Shown in pieces: positions 27,088 to 36,424 of a stretch of 64,000 bases of DNA; position 1 is the stretch's first letter, and each line of letters begins with the position of its first letter. The stretch comes from Bacteroides_D sp963546395 (GTDB taxonomy: Bacteria > Bacteroidota > Bacteroidia > Bacteroidales > CAJPTX01): the NCBI GenBank assembly GCA_963546395.1, contig CAUUMS010000009.1, positions 12,704 through 76,703 of the forward strand, written 5' to 3'. The notes under the pieces are model-generated. The model did not search any database. It was not told where the DNA came from and saw only the letters and a list, made by a program, of their open reading frames with translations. Both the position numbers and the translations under genes were made by a program.

Positions 27088-28068
27088 ATGGCGCGAGTAC
27101 TAGGGATGGGGTACGCCCTGATGGAGCGAACCGTGCGCATGGAGGCTGGCCAGCGACTGGAGTCGGTGGCTGTGCAGGATGGTGCCGACCTACCCATTGG
27201 GCTCGAGGCCCTTGAGCAGTTCCTGGAGCTCACGGCCTCCAACGCCACCGTCGAGGGTGCTGGTGGGAGCGTGGCCAATACGCTGCGTGCCCTGGCCGCC
27301 CTGGGGCTCAGCGTGGGCCTCATCGGCAAGGTGGGGCAAGATGCGCTGGGAGAGGCCGTCTACAATTCGCTCCGCCAGGCTGGCGTGTCACCCATACTCT
27401 ACGGCAGCCCGGCCCGCACGGGGCACCGCTTCAACCTGTTGCTAGAGGAGGGCGGTCGTGCGCGCATCACCTTCCTCGGGGCTTCGGCCACGCTCAACAG
27501 CGGCGACCTGAATCCGAGGGACTTTGCGGGCTTCGACATCTTTCATCTGGAGGGATCCTCCGTGGCCAATCACGCCCTCTTCTCGCGCGCCCTGGCCATA
27601 GCCCGCGATGCTCAGGCCCTCATATCGATGGATCTCGGCATCCTTCGCATCATCGACGCCCACCGCGAATTCCTACACTGCGAGCTACCAGGCCGGGTGG
27701 ACATCCTCTTCGCCGATGAGGAGAAGGCTCGAGCCTTCACAGGTCATGACGGACCCGAGGCCCTAGAAGCCCTGTCGCAAGTGTGCCCCACAGTGGTCAT
27801 AAAGCGTGGCGCATGCGGCGCCATCGGCAAATCGCACGGGCAGTACGCCACCCAGGAGTCAGCCCCCGCAGCATGCGAGGACAGCTCGGGGGCCAGCGAC
27901 CTATTCAACGCCGGGTTCCTATACGGGGTAGCCCACCAGTGGCCTCTCGAGGCCTCACTACGGCTCGGGCACATGCTGGCAGGAATGACCCGCGCCACCT
28001 TCGGGCCCCACCTCGGCACCGATCAATGGGCTGCCGTCCGGGCCACCATCTCGCAAATGGAGCTGTAG
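27088..28068 (+). CDS. PfkB family sugar/nucleoside kinase
   Basis: 326 aa, ribokinase-like fold. The first signature appears as GAGGSVANTLRALAALG with VGLIGKVGQDALGE. The C-terminal anion-hole and base read DSSGASDLFNAGFLYG, where the last Asp is the expected catalytic base. Bacteroidota members with this layout are usually annotated adenosine kinase or generic PfkB carbohydrate kinase; the substrate cannot be read from sequence. Cytosolic, ATP dependent. Its last 46 bases overlap the 3' end of lysC on the other strand. Confidence 0.9.
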   Translation: MARVLGMGYALMERTVRMEAGQRLESVAVQDGADLPIGLEALEQFLELTASNATVEGAGGSVANTLRALAALGLSVGLIGKVGQDALGEAVYNSLRQAGVSPILYGSPARTGHRFNLLLEEGGRARITFLGASATLNSGDLNPRDFAGFDIFHLEGSSVANHALFSRALAIARDAQALISMDLGILRIIDAHREFLHCELPGRVDILFADEEKARAFTGHDGPEALEALSQVCPTVVIKRGACGAIGKSHGQYATQESAPAACEDSSGASDLFNAGFLYGVAHQWPLEASLRLGHMLAGMTRATFGPHLGTDQWAAVRATISQMEL

Positions 28069-29345
28069 TAACGCTCCTGCCAGTCGCTGCGTCGCATCAG
28101 GTAATGCGCCGTCGTGCGTGTCAGCTGGCAGAGGATGAGCCCCTGCCGCGCGGCGAACACCCGATCCAGGTCGGGGGTGTAGTGACGCACAGCCAGAAGG
28201 ACGAGATCGGTGTTGAACGTCACCCTAAAGGCGGGTTGTAGGGCCTGCACCAGCTCAGGGAGACGCTGCGCATCATCATCCACGCAGAGCGACAGGCTCA
28301 GGGCCGATGTCTGTATGAGATGCGGCCGCACATGATGGGCCTGTAGGATGCGGAACACCTCCCCCAGCGCATCTTGCAGGGCGAATGAGAAGTCGTGCGG
28401 CGTGATGGAGAGCAGCACCTGCGCCTCTCGCAGCGCGAAGAGCGTGACGGGTGACACATCAGCTGCGCAGCGAGCCACCTGCGTGCCAGAATCGCTCGGG
28501 TCGCCAAACGGGCGAATGAAGAGCGGTATCGATGCATTCTCCAGCGGCTTTATCGCCTTGGGGTGCACAATTTTAGCCCCGGAGTACGCCATCTCAATCG
28601 CCTCGCGGTAATCGAGCCTCCCAATACGCTGTGCCGCGGGAAACAGCTTGGGATCGGCCGTCAGGAAGCCCGGCACATCCTTCCAGATCGTCACGGAGTC
28701 GGCCCCCAGAAAGGCCCCCAGCAGCGCGGCCGTGTAGTCGGATCCCTCGCGCCCCAGCGTGGTAGTGGAGCCATCGGGGCCCGAGGCTATGAACCCCTGC
28801 GTGATGTACAGCGGCGTGCCCGACTGGCTAAACGCCTGGCGAACCAGCGGCTCCGACAACGGCAACTGCACCGTGGCGGCCCGATGCACCGAGTCGCTAC
28901 GCAGCACAGCGCGCACATCGACCCACTGCGCCGCCTCGCCGCAAAGACCCAGGTAGCGGGCCAAAAGGAGCGAGGAGAGCATCTCACCGTACGGTATCAC
29001 GGTGTCGTACAGCACGTCGTAATCATGCCCTGGCAGGTGATGCACCAGCGTTTCCAGATCGCCCAGCAGGCGACGAATGGCCATAAGCCCATCGGAGGCC
29101 TCACCTAGGAGCGTCTCCGCGAGGCGGATATGGGGCTCGGCGATAGCATTGAAGGCCTCATCCAGGTGTGGCACGTCGTGCAACGCCACGTGGAGCAGGT
29201 GCTCGAGCGCATTCGTCGTCTTCCCCAGCGCGCTCACCACCACCACCATCGGATTACCCGCGGGACGGGCTGCAATAATGCGCATCACGGCCTGTATGGC
29301 CTCGGGGGTGGCAAGCGAGGCTCCCCCAAACTTGTACACTAGCAT
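28023..29345 (-). CDS. lysC: aspartate kinase, monofunctional
   Basis: 440 aa from ATG 29345, which gives the standard MLVYKFGGAS start; a TTG 15 nt upstream is less likely. It phosphorylates aspartate as the first step toward lysine/diaminopimelate, threonine and methionine. Seen: KFGGAS, VVVVSALGKTTN, the kinase core TTLGREGSDYTAALLGAFL, WKDVPGFLTADPK, and C-terminal ACT domains (VTLFALREAQVLLSI onward) for feedback control by amino-acid end products. The ACT part is somewhat diverged, so the effector is uncertain. The gene follows umuC by 11 nt, an unusual partner, and probably lies in the same transcript. 3' overlap with the convergent PfkB gene. Confidence 0.95.
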   Translation of the reverse strand: MLVYKFGGASLATPEAIQAVMRIIAARPAGNPMVVVVSALGKTTNALEHLLHVALHDVPHLDEAFNAIAEPHIRLAETLLGEASDGLMAIRRLLGDLETLVHHLPGHDYDVLYDTVIPYGEMLSSLLLARYLGLCGEAAQWVDVRAVLRSDSVHRAATVQLPLSEPLVRQAFSQSGTPLYITQGFIASGPDGSTTTLGREGSDYTAALLGAFLGADSVTIWKDVPGFLTADPKLFPAAQRIGRLDYREAIEMAYSGAKIVHPKAIKPLENASIPLFIRPFGDPSDSGTQVARCAADVSPVTLFALREAQVLLSITPHDFSFALQDALGEVFRILQAHHVRPHLIQTSALSLSLCVDDDAQRLPELVQALQPAFRVTFNTDLVLLAVRHYTPDLDRVFAARQGLILCQLTRTTAHYLMRRSDWQERYYSSICEMVARTAAH

Positions 29346-29356
29346 GCGGACGTGTA

Positions 29357-30679
29357 TCAAAGGTTACGAGTTGCAGCCGGGTTAGACGTGCCAGGCCCCG
29401 GTTGCCCTGCGATGTAGAATGCGGCATCTGCCTGAACGCGCATCAGCTCGGCGAATGAGGTGGTGTAGGCCTGCGAGACGTGGTCGCGGCGACACAGCTG
29501 ATCCATAGAGCACGCCATCTGGGTTGCGAGGCGCACCGTGCCTGCGCCAAAGCGTCCATTGAGCGTATCGAGAGCCTTAAGCAGGCCAGCCCGCTGTGCC
29601 CGATCCACCGGGTCGAACAGGTTGGACACCCCGCCTGCATTGGGTACGCAGTGCGTAAGCTGAAGGCCTATCCGCTTGTAGGGCACACCCTTTCGGGCCA
29701 CCCGTTCTAGCAGATCGAGCGCCATGGGGTTGAGCTCCAGGGGATCGTCGCTGGGGGGATCTAACGCCACGGACTGTATCTCCTCGTGGCGGGCGATGTC
29801 CTCACGAAAACGATTGGTGGCCACGAAGACGGCGAGTCGACCCGCCAGCAAGCCCTCACGGCGGAGCTTACGGCAGCAGGTGTCTAAGAAGGTGGACAGG
29901 CAGCCCCGTAGAGTGCCCATGTCATCGGTATCTGTCCTGAGGGAGCGTGAGGCCGACACCGACTGTCGCAGCCCAGCATCGGCGAATGGCCCCATGGGTC
30001 TACCACGCAGCTCGGCATGGACTTGAGCCCCCGCCGTGGACATGAGGCGTCGCACCCAGGCCTCGGGCTGATCGATGAAATCGGCCGCCGTGGCAATGCC
30101 ATTGACCATGAGCTTATCCAGGCTCCTACGGCCAATCCCCCACACCTCGGCAATGGGCAGCGTGCGCAGCACCTCCATACGCTCCTGCTCATCGGTGAGC
30201 AGATAGACCCCCTGGCAGGTGGGCTCCCCCTTCGCGCAGTGCGCCGCCACCTTGGCTAACGTCTTCGTGGGCGCAATCCCTATGGAGACCGGAATGCCCG
30301 TGCAGCGGCGTATCCGTAGCCGAAGCTCGGTGGCAAACTCGCGCAGGGGCATCGCATCGTCGAGGTGGAGAAAACACTCATCTATCGAGTAGACGGCCTG
30401 CGGCATCCCCTCGCGGGCAATGAGGCTCATGATCCGGCTGGACATGTCCCTATAGAGGGCCCCGTTGGACGAGAGGGCTACAAGTCCGGTTCGAATCTGC
30501 GACGAGAGCCTGAAGTAAGGGCACCCCATCGGCACCCCGAGCCGCTTGGCCTCCTGGCTGCGGGCCACCACGCACCCGTCATTGTTGGAGAGCACCACCA
30601 CCGGCTTCCCCTCCAGCGTGGGGTTGAACACCCGCTCGCAGCTGACGAAAAAGTTGTTGCAATCGATGAGCGCAATCAT
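29357..30679 (-). CDS. umuC: Y-family DNA polymerase, UmuC type
   Basis: 440 aa, near the usual 420-430 of UmuC. Translesion polymerase of the SOS mutasome. Catalytic acids are seen in IDCNNFFVSCERVF (D6) and YSIDECFL (D100, E101). VVVLSNNDGCVVARS is the typical UmuC nucleotide-binding stretch; helix-hairpin-helix and little-finger regions follow (VWGIGRRSLDKL). The partner umuD is not adjacent but is found 25 kb away at 55.1-55.5 kb. A TACCTTTG box lies 34 nt upstream and a palindrome shared with the umuD region lies 119 nt above that box. lysC follows 11 nt downstream. Confidence 0.95.
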   Translation of the reverse strand: MIALIDCNNFFVSCERVFNPTLEGKPVVVLSNNDGCVVARSQEAKRLGVPMGCPYFRLSSQIRTGLVALSSNGALYRDMSSRIMSLIAREGMPQAVYSIDECFLHLDDAMPLREFATELRLRIRRCTGIPVSIGIAPTKTLAKVAAHCAKGEPTCQGVYLLTDEQERMEVLRTLPIAEVWGIGRRSLDKLMVNGIATAADFIDQPEAWVRRLMSTAGAQVHAELRGRPMGPFADAGLRQSVSASRSLRTDTDDMGTLRGCLSTFLDTCCRKLRREGLLAGRLAVFVATNRFREDIARHEEIQSVALDPPSDDPLELNPMALDLLERVARKGVPYKRIGLQLTHCVPNAGGVSNLFDPVDRAQRAGLLKALDTLNGRFGAGTVRLATQMACSMDQLCRRDHVSQAYTTSFAELMRVQADAAFYIAGQPGPGTSNPAATRNL

Positions 30680-30712
30680 GGGTCATCCGCCTGCGCAAGC
30701 TGGCGGCCAGCT

Positions 30713-30720
30713 CAAAGGTA
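30713..30720 (-). promoter_or_regulatory. -7 box TACCTTTG of umuC-lysC
   Basis: Exact match on minus, about 34 nt before ATG 30679. Confidence 0.7.
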
Positions 30721-30838
30721 CACCGTTTTGAGGTGAAAATGGGCCCCGTGGCTGCATGGGCCGTGACGCAGCGCGAGGCCCCAGGTCCTCCGCGGGACGA
30801 TCCGGGCCATCTCCAAGCCGCCAACCATGTAGCAGAAA

Positions 30839-30882
30839 GGTACCAAAGCCGTATTTCTACTGCAAAATACGGTTTTGATACC
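30839..30882. repeat. palindromic element, copy 2 of 3
   Basis: GGTACCAAAGCCGTATTT, 8-nt loop, AAATACGGTTTTGATACC: 18 pairs with one mismatch and one G-T. Same core as 11751-11784 and 55623-55662. It lies between umuC (minus) and the membrane glycosyltransferase (plus), 119 nt above the umuC -7 box. Confidence 0.85.
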
Positions 30883-31100
30883 TCGTTGGTATACCATGGC
30901 CGCATCATTAGTAGGGTGATATGCTGCCCCCTCTCCATCCTCACATCCAGACAAATTGCCCGGGATAAGATGCAACTCGCCCTCGTGGCGGCAAGGGGTG
31001 ACGGCTGGTGTGGACGGGCGGCTTTCGCCTCACGTTCTGCACCAGAATTGCGCCCCGGTTGCCTCACCCGACGGCACGGGGTGGAGATCGGCGAATTGTC

Positions 31101-31108
31101 TACCTTTG
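31101..31108 (+). promoter_or_regulatory. -7 box TACCTTTG of the glycosyltransferase pair
   Basis: Exact match on plus; the leader to ATG 31272 would be about 160 nt. The frame is open upstream of 31272 but shows no protein character. Confidence 0.6.
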
Positions 31109-31271
31109 TACGGTCACAGCCCGCTACATTGCATCCTGCGCCCCCTACCCCATCGGGAGCTCAGGGAGCGATGTATGTGGGATATTGTGCCAATGTAGCA
31201 GACCCATTGGCTTACCCCGAATCTGTGGAGGTGCAACCGCCCCAGCTGCGAATCAGCCTCCCCCTACCACG

Positions 31272-33284
31272 ATGAGCGCAACACGCAAGCGACAGGACAA
31301 ATCCTCATCCCCCCAAGAGTCCCCGAAGAACACCCTGCACACATGGATAGCGGCGCACTGGCGGAGCGTCATCGTCGGGGTTATGGCCCTGCACGCGGTG
31401 TTGAGCCTGCTGCTGTTCGACCCCAAAGTGAGCATCGGGGGTGACGACTCGTGGTATGTGCTCGCGGCGCAGGATCTGCTGGACGGCGTGTCCTTCCCAG
31501 CCTGGCACGGAGCCCTCTACCCCATTGTTCTCACCCCACTCGTGGCCGTCTTCGGACTGGCCATTCCGTGGTTCAAGCTACTCTCCATTGCGTTTACGCT
31601 CGGCTCCATCTGGCTGCTGGGCGTGGCCCTGCGTCGCCATATACGCCCGCTGGCGTGGGCCCTGGGGCTGCTCCTCTACGGGGCTTGCAGCATGATGGCC
31701 TCCCTGAGCGGGACAACCTACAGCGAGCCGCTGTTTTTGCTCATCCAGGGGTGGATGATCCTGCTGGTGGTTCGCTCCTCCGAGCCGCACGCCGACGAGA
31801 GACTACGCGCGAGCATCCTGCGCGTGGTGCTGCTGGGCTTTGCCCTGTTCCTCCTCTCGCAGGTGCGCAACGTGGGCTACGGGGCCCTAATAGCCGTGCT
31901 GGCCTACCTCCTGATCATTCGGCGCGATTGGCGCCAGGCAGCTGGCACCCTGGGCGGATTCCTGCTCTTCGCCATCCCCTTCGCCATCTACCGCCGCACC
32001 CTGTGGAGCCAGGCGGCCATGTCGTTCGAGGGCCAAATGGGGCGCATTCTGCAAGTGGATTTCTACAACGCCGGGGCGGGCCACGAGGACACCCTCGGCA
32101 TGCTCGTGCGCATTGCGCAGAACGCCAATCAGTACCTCTCGTACTACCTACTGGAATTCCTGGGTCTCCACATCGAGAAGCCCACGTGGGTTGTCACCAT
32201 CCTCGTGCTGCTGCTCGCCGTGGGGCTGCTGTTCCGCAAGCCAGCACCCAACCGCTACGTGTGGTTCCTCTTCATCTACCTAGTGTCCATGCTCGGGGTG
32301 ACCTTCGTGACCCAACAGGTGTCGTGGAGCCAGTACCGGCTGGTGATTGTGTATCTCCCGCTCATTCTGATGTACCTGCTCGATCGGTTCATTATGGACG
32401 AGCACAAACCCATGGGGCGCATCGCGAGCTATGTGGCGATGGGGCTGGGGTGCATTAGCCTGATCAGCAACCTCAGCGCGACGGGTAAAGGGGTGGATGT
32501 CGGCATGATACAGGCCAACCTGCGCGGGGATAAGTTCAAGGGGCTGACACCCGACTGGGAGAGCTACCTGCGCATGAGCGAATGGGTGGGGAAGCACATT
32601 CCGGACAGCGTCGTAGTGGCGTGCCGCAAGCCCAACAACGCGCGGATCTACGGGGAGCGGCGATTCTTTGGGATATTCAAGATCCCCTCATGGAATGCCG
32701 ATACGGTGCAGATGTACCTGGACTCGAATCGGGTGGAGTACATCATGGCTGGTCGGTTGCGGCGCACAGTGAGCCAACGGACAGACGATTTCATTAACAC
32801 CATCCACCTGATGCTCGCCACCGTGCTGGCCGAGCGGCCCGACTACCTGGAGCTGGTGTACAGCGAGGGGAGCAGCGAGGGTGCCCTACTCTTCCGCATC
32901 CATCGCAACGGTGACCGGGGCTCGAATGCCGATTACCGCATGCGGCTAGAATCGGGCCTACTCATCTACTCGGGCAACGTGGAGGCCCTACACCAGCTGG
33001 CGCGCCTAAGCCTGGATGAGCATCGGGCTGACGAGGCCCTAAGCTACACCAATCAGGCCATAGAGCTCTACACGGCTGATGGGCAAGAGGTGCCCTATCC
33101 GCTGATTGAGACGCGGGGTATGGCCTACTACGCGCAGGGCGACACGCAGAGCGCAATACGCGTGTTCGAGCGGCTCACAGCCATGCACCCCGATGTGAAC
33201 GACCTGTGGTATAACCTGGGCGTGTGCTATGCCAAGGCGGGTGACCCGCGCGCCAAGGCGTGCTTTGCGAGGGCCAACAGGTAG
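31272..33284 (+). CDS. GT-C-like polytopic membrane protein with C-terminal TPR
   Basis: 670 aa from ATG 31272 (MSATRKRQD). Ten or more hydrophobic segments start at about residue 30. The first loop carries SIGGDDSWYVLAAQDLLDG, which resembles the acidic first-loop motif of GT-C transferases of the PMT/ArnT type (lipid-phosphate sugar donors). The segment 375-560 is soluble, and the last 110 residues read as TPR units (ALSYTNQAIELY, NLGVCYAKAG). It probably transfers a sugar from a polyprenyl phosphate to a glycan or protein on the periplasmic side. The next gene, a GT2 enzyme 26 nt downstream, would make such a donor. The exact reaction is inference. Confidence 0.75.
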   Translation: MSATRKRQDKSSSPQESPKNTLHTWIAAHWRSVIVGVMALHAVLSLLLFDPKVSIGGDDSWYVLAAQDLLDGVSFPAWHGALYPIVLTPLVAVFGLAIPWFKLLSIAFTLGSIWLLGVALRRHIRPLAWALGLLLYGACSMMASLSGTTYSEPLFLLIQGWMILLVVRSSEPHADERLRASILRVVLLGFALFLLSQVRNVGYGALIAVLAYLLIIRRDWRQAAGTLGGFLLFAIPFAIYRRTLWSQAAMSFEGQMGRILQVDFYNAGAGHEDTLGMLVRIAQNANQYLSYYLLEFLGLHIEKPTWVVTILVLLLAVGLLFRKPAPNRYVWFLFIYLVSMLGVTFVTQQVSWSQYRLVIVYLPLILMYLLDRFIMDEHKPMGRIASYVAMGLGCISLISNLSATGKGVDVGMIQANLRGDKFKGLTPDWESYLRMSEWVGKHIPDSVVVACRKPNNARIYGERRFFGIFKIPSWNADTVQMYLDSNRVEYIMAGRLRRTVSQRTDDFINTIHLMLATVLAERPDYLELVYSEGSSEGALLFRIHRNGDRGSNADYRMRLESGLLIYSGNVEALHQLARLSLDEHRADEALSYTNQAIELYTADGQEVPYPLIETRGMAYYAQGDTQSAIRVFERLTAMHPDVNDLWYNLGVCYAKAGDPRAKACFARANR

Positions 33285-33310
33285 AGCGCGACGGAAAGGA
33301 ACAGGAGCTT

Positions 33311-34042
33311 ATGGTACGAGGTCAGCGGGTGGTAGTGGTGATGCCCGCCTACAATGCGGCACGAACCCTAGCGCAGACCATCGGCGAGGTGCCGCGCGAC
33401 GTGGTGGACGAAATCGTGCTAGTGGATGACAAGAGCTCGGATGCCACCGTGGAGCTGGCCCGGGCCCTGGGGGTGGAGCACGTGGTGTGCCACCCAGAGA
33501 ACCGTGGCTACGGCGGCAACCAGAAGAGCTGCTACAGGAAGGCCCTGGACATCGGGGCGGACATCGTGGTGATGCTGCACCCCGACTACCAATACACGCC
33601 CCGGCTGCTGGAGTCCATGGTATACCTCATAGCCAACGGAGTGTACGACGTGGTGCTAGGCTCACGCATCCTCGGCACGGGGGCCCGACGCGGAGGGATG
33701 CCCCTCTACAAGTACATTGCCAACCGGGCGCTGACGTTTGTGCAGAACCTCCTGCTGGGAGAGAAGCTGAGTGAGTATCACACGGGCTACCGGGCATACT
33801 CCCGAACCGTGCTCACCACGATTGATTTCAGCCAGAACAGCGATGATTTCGTGTTCGACAATCAGTTCCTGGCCCAATGTTTCGGGCACGGATTCTCGAT
33901 TGGCGAGGTGAGCTGCCCCACGCGCTACTTCCCGGAGGCCTCGTCCATCAACTTTCGCCGCAGCGTGCGCTACGGGCTGGGGGTGCTGGGCGTATCGCTG
34001 GGGTACCGATTCGCTGGGAAGTGGCGTAAGCCGAGGCCATAG
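33311..34042 (+). CDS. glycosyltransferase family 2, dolichyl/polyprenyl-phosphate sugar synthase type
   Basis: 243 aa from ATG 33311, preceded by AGGAG. GT-A fold: VVVVMPAYNAARTL, then EIVLVDDKSSDAT (UDP binding), ENRGYGGNQKSCYRKAL, and VMLHPDYQYTP, in which the HPDYQY acid corresponds to the metal-binding DxD position. YHTGYRAYSR and FVFDNQFLAQ are typical of family members close to DPM1 that charge a polyprenyl phosphate with mannose or glucose. No C-terminal membrane helices, so a cytosolic or peripheral enzyme. It lies 26 nt after the GT-C-like gene and is its natural donor-maker. Confidence 0.88.
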   Translation: MVRGQRVVVVMPAYNAARTLAQTIGEVPRDVVDEIVLVDDKSSDATVELARALGVEHVVCHPENRGYGGNQKSCYRKALDIGADIVVMLHPDYQYTPRLLESMVYLIANGVYDVVLGSRILGTGARRGGMPLYKYIANRALTFVQNLLLGEKLSEYHTGYRAYSRTVLTTIDFSQNSDDFVFDNQFLAQCFGHGFSIGEVSCPTRYFPEASSINFRRSVRYGLGVLGVSLGYRFAGKWRKPRP

Positions 34043-34046
34043 CGAT

Positions 34047-34068
34047 CGCACCCCAAAGGGAGGGTGCA
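34047..34068. terminator. small hairpin between convergent genes
   Basis: GCACCC/GGGTGC stem with an 8-nt loop just after the GT2 stop; short and without a T-run, so only a weak candidate. Confidence 0.3.
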
Positions 34069-34099
34069 ACCCACATGGACGGGAGAATTGCCCACCCCT

Positions 34100-36418
34100 C
34101 TACAGGCGGGTGAGCGTGGCGAACTTGAGCACTAGGATTTTCTCCCCCGCATTCTCAAACTTCACAATGGCCCGAGCCGTGAAGCCCTCATCCTGCAACT
34201 TGACCACCACACCGACACCGAAGTCGGCATGGCGCACGCGGCACCCCTCCGACAGGGTGGACGGATCAGTGGCCATAGCCGTATTGGCACCGCCTGAGCT
34301 CGCCAGCTTGGCCACGGGGACGAGTCGCTTTGGAGCCTGTGGCCTGCCTTCCGACCTACGATCGGGATTTATACCATTGGCGCGCTGGTAGGACACCTCC
34401 TGCTGCTCGCGCATCTGCCTACGCCGGGTCTCCGCCTGATCGGAGGCCGAGACGAACTGGGGGTCAATTTCGCGGAGGAAACGGCTAGGGGAGTTTTTCT
34501 GTAGCTGCCCGTAGTTGCGCTGCACTCGGGAATAGGTGAGCGTGAGCATCTTAGCGGCACGTGTCACCGCCACATAGCAGAGACGCCGCTCCTCCTCAAG
34601 GCCGTCTGCCTCCTGGAGTGAACGCGCCGAGGGGAAGACATTCTCCACGAGGCCCACCACATAGACGTAGTCGAACTCGAGCCCCTTGGCCGAGTGCATC
34701 GTGGCCAGGATCACCTGCGGCTCATCAGAGTCGTTATTGGTGTCGAACTCCGAGAGCAATGACATCTTATCGAGGAACTCTGGCAGCGTGGCAAGCTCCT
34801 CGCTCTCCTCCCGCTCATCCACGAACTGCTGGATGGCATTGAAGATCTCGCCGATATTATTGAGGCGCATCTCGGCTTCCTCGCTCGTATCCGCCTCGTA
34901 GAACGCCCGTATACCCGTGGAGTCAAAGATCTCACGGGCTATCTCCAGGGCCGACTCCACATTCACCCGCCCCTGGAACTGCTGCACCAGCTGGGCGAAC
35001 TGCGTGATGGCAAGCTGCGTGTTGGGCCTGATGCGCTGGGGCATGTTGGCCGCATCGCTGATGATTTCCCACAAGGAGCACGACTTCTCACGCGCCGCGG
35101 CTAGCAGCGTGTTCACGGTGGTGTCCCCAATGCCACGCGGCGGGAAATTGATGACTCGCTGTATGGCCTGATCGTCGTTGGGATTGACCATGACCTGGAC
35201 GTACCCCATGAATTCGCGCACCTCCCGCCGCTCCCAGAAGGAGAGCGAGCCGTAGGGCCGGCAGGGTATATTCCGCTCGCGGAGCGCAATCTCTAGGTTG
35301 CTCGACTGCGAATTGGCACGGAATAGGATGGCGAACTTGTCGTAGGTGGCCCGCTCACGGTGCGCCGTCTCCTGGATAGAGGCCGCCACGTATTGCGCCT
35401 CCTGCTCTTCGAGCCCTAGCCCCTCGATGTGCACGGCCGTCCCACCGCCGGTGGCGGCGATACACTGCTTGGGGATCTGATTCGCATTGTGCGCAATGAG
35501 ACGATTGGCCGCCTGCACAATGGCATCGGTAGAACGGTAGTTTGTGGCCAGCGTCACCTTGCGGCAACGCGGGAAACGGGTAGAGAAGTTGAGTATATTC
35601 TGGATTTTGGCCCCGCGAAAGGCGTAGATGCTCTGCGCATCATCACCCACCACGCAGAGGTTCTGGTGCTGCTGCGCCAGATGGAACAGAATGCGATTCT
35701 GCACCTCGTTCGTGTCCTGATACTCGTCCACCATGATGTAGCGGAACCGTTCCTGATACTTCTGTAGGACGGATGGATTCTTATGCAGCAGCAGGAACAG
35801 GAATACCAGGATATCATCGAAGTCCATGGCATTCGCGCTGCGCAGTCGCTTCTGGTAGGCGGTGTAGATTTTGCCCGTTTCGGGGACTTTAGCGAGCAGA
35901 TCGTCCCGCATGATCTGCTCGTTGGAACAGTAGTACGAGGGGAGGGCCAGGTTGTTCTTGGCCATCGAGATACGCCCAGCAATGCGGCGTACGGGGTAAT
36001 CGTCGGTGGAGAGGTTGAGATCCTTGATGACCCTCGCCAGGGTGGATTTTGTGTCGGCCGTATCGTACACCGAGAATGAGGGTGTAAAGCCGATGGCCGC
36101 GGCCTCTTCGCGCAGTATCCGCAGGAACACGGAGTGGAAGGTGCCCATGCACAGCTTGGAGGCGGGCCCCTGCCCTACCACCTCGGCGATGCGCCCCTTC
36201 ATCACATCCGCCGCTTTGTTGGTGAATGTGAGGGCCAGGATATTAGCGGGCTCAACCCCCTGCTCCATCAGGTGCGCGATGCGGTAGGTGAGCACCCGCG
36301 TCTTGCCCGATCCCGCTCCTGCCACAATGAGAAGCGGCCCCTCCGTAGTGGTGACCGCTTCGCGTTGAGCCTCGTTGAGCCCCTCTAGATAGCCCTTTGG
36401 GGCCTCGCCAGATGTCAT
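34100..36418 (-). CDS. uvrD: UvrD/PcrA-type ATP-dependent DNA helicase
   Basis: 772 aa, the usual 720-780 for UvrD/PcrA. A superfamily-1 3'-5' helicase for nucleotide-excision and mismatch repair and replication restart. Motifs: Q motif LNEAQREAV, Walker A AGAGSGKT (33-40), Ia TFTNKAADVMKGR, Walker B VDEYQDTN, III GDDAQSIYAFRGA, IV LATNYRST, V ATMHSAKGLEFDYVYVVG, VI EEERRLCYVAVTRA. The final 50 residues (GCRVRHADFGVGVVVKL...) form the PcrA-type C-terminal Tudor-like domain that contacts RNA polymerase in other species. The start lies 6 nt after the rny stop, so it is in the same operon. Confidence 0.97.
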   Translation of the reverse strand: MTSGEAPKGYLEGLNEAQREAVTTTEGPLLIVAGAGSGKTRVLTYRIAHLMEQGVEPANILALTFTNKAADVMKGRIAEVVGQGPASKLCMGTFHSVFLRILREEAAAIGFTPSFSVYDTADTKSTLARVIKDLNLSTDDYPVRRIAGRISMAKNNLALPSYYCSNEQIMRDDLLAKVPETGKIYTAYQKRLRSANAMDFDDILVFLFLLLHKNPSVLQKYQERFRYIMVDEYQDTNEVQNRILFHLAQQHQNLCVVGDDAQSIYAFRGAKIQNILNFSTRFPRCRKVTLATNYRSTDAIVQAANRLIAHNANQIPKQCIAATGGGTAVHIEGLGLEEQEAQYVAASIQETAHRERATYDKFAILFRANSQSSNLEIALRERNIPCRPYGSLSFWERREVREFMGYVQVMVNPNDDQAIQRVINFPPRGIGDTTVNTLLAAAREKSCSLWEIISDAANMPQRIRPNTQLAITQFAQLVQQFQGRVNVESALEIAREIFDSTGIRAFYEADTSEEAEMRLNNIGEIFNAIQQFVDEREESEELATLPEFLDKMSLLSEFDTNNDSDEPQVILATMHSAKGLEFDYVYVVGLVENVFPSARSLQEADGLEEERRLCYVAVTRAAKMLTLTYSRVQRNYGQLQKNSPSRFLREIDPQFVSASDQAETRRRQMREQQEVSYQRANGINPDRRSEGRPQAPKRLVPVAKLASSGGANTAMATDPSTLSEGCRVRHADFGVGVVVKLQDEGFTARAIVKFENAGEKILVLKFATLTRL

Positions 36419-36424
36419 GATCGT

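Noticed and set aside
31008..31271. Upstream extension of the GT-C-like gene
   Set aside because: It starts before the TACCTTTG box at 31101 and is Arg/Cys/Pro-rich without membrane character.
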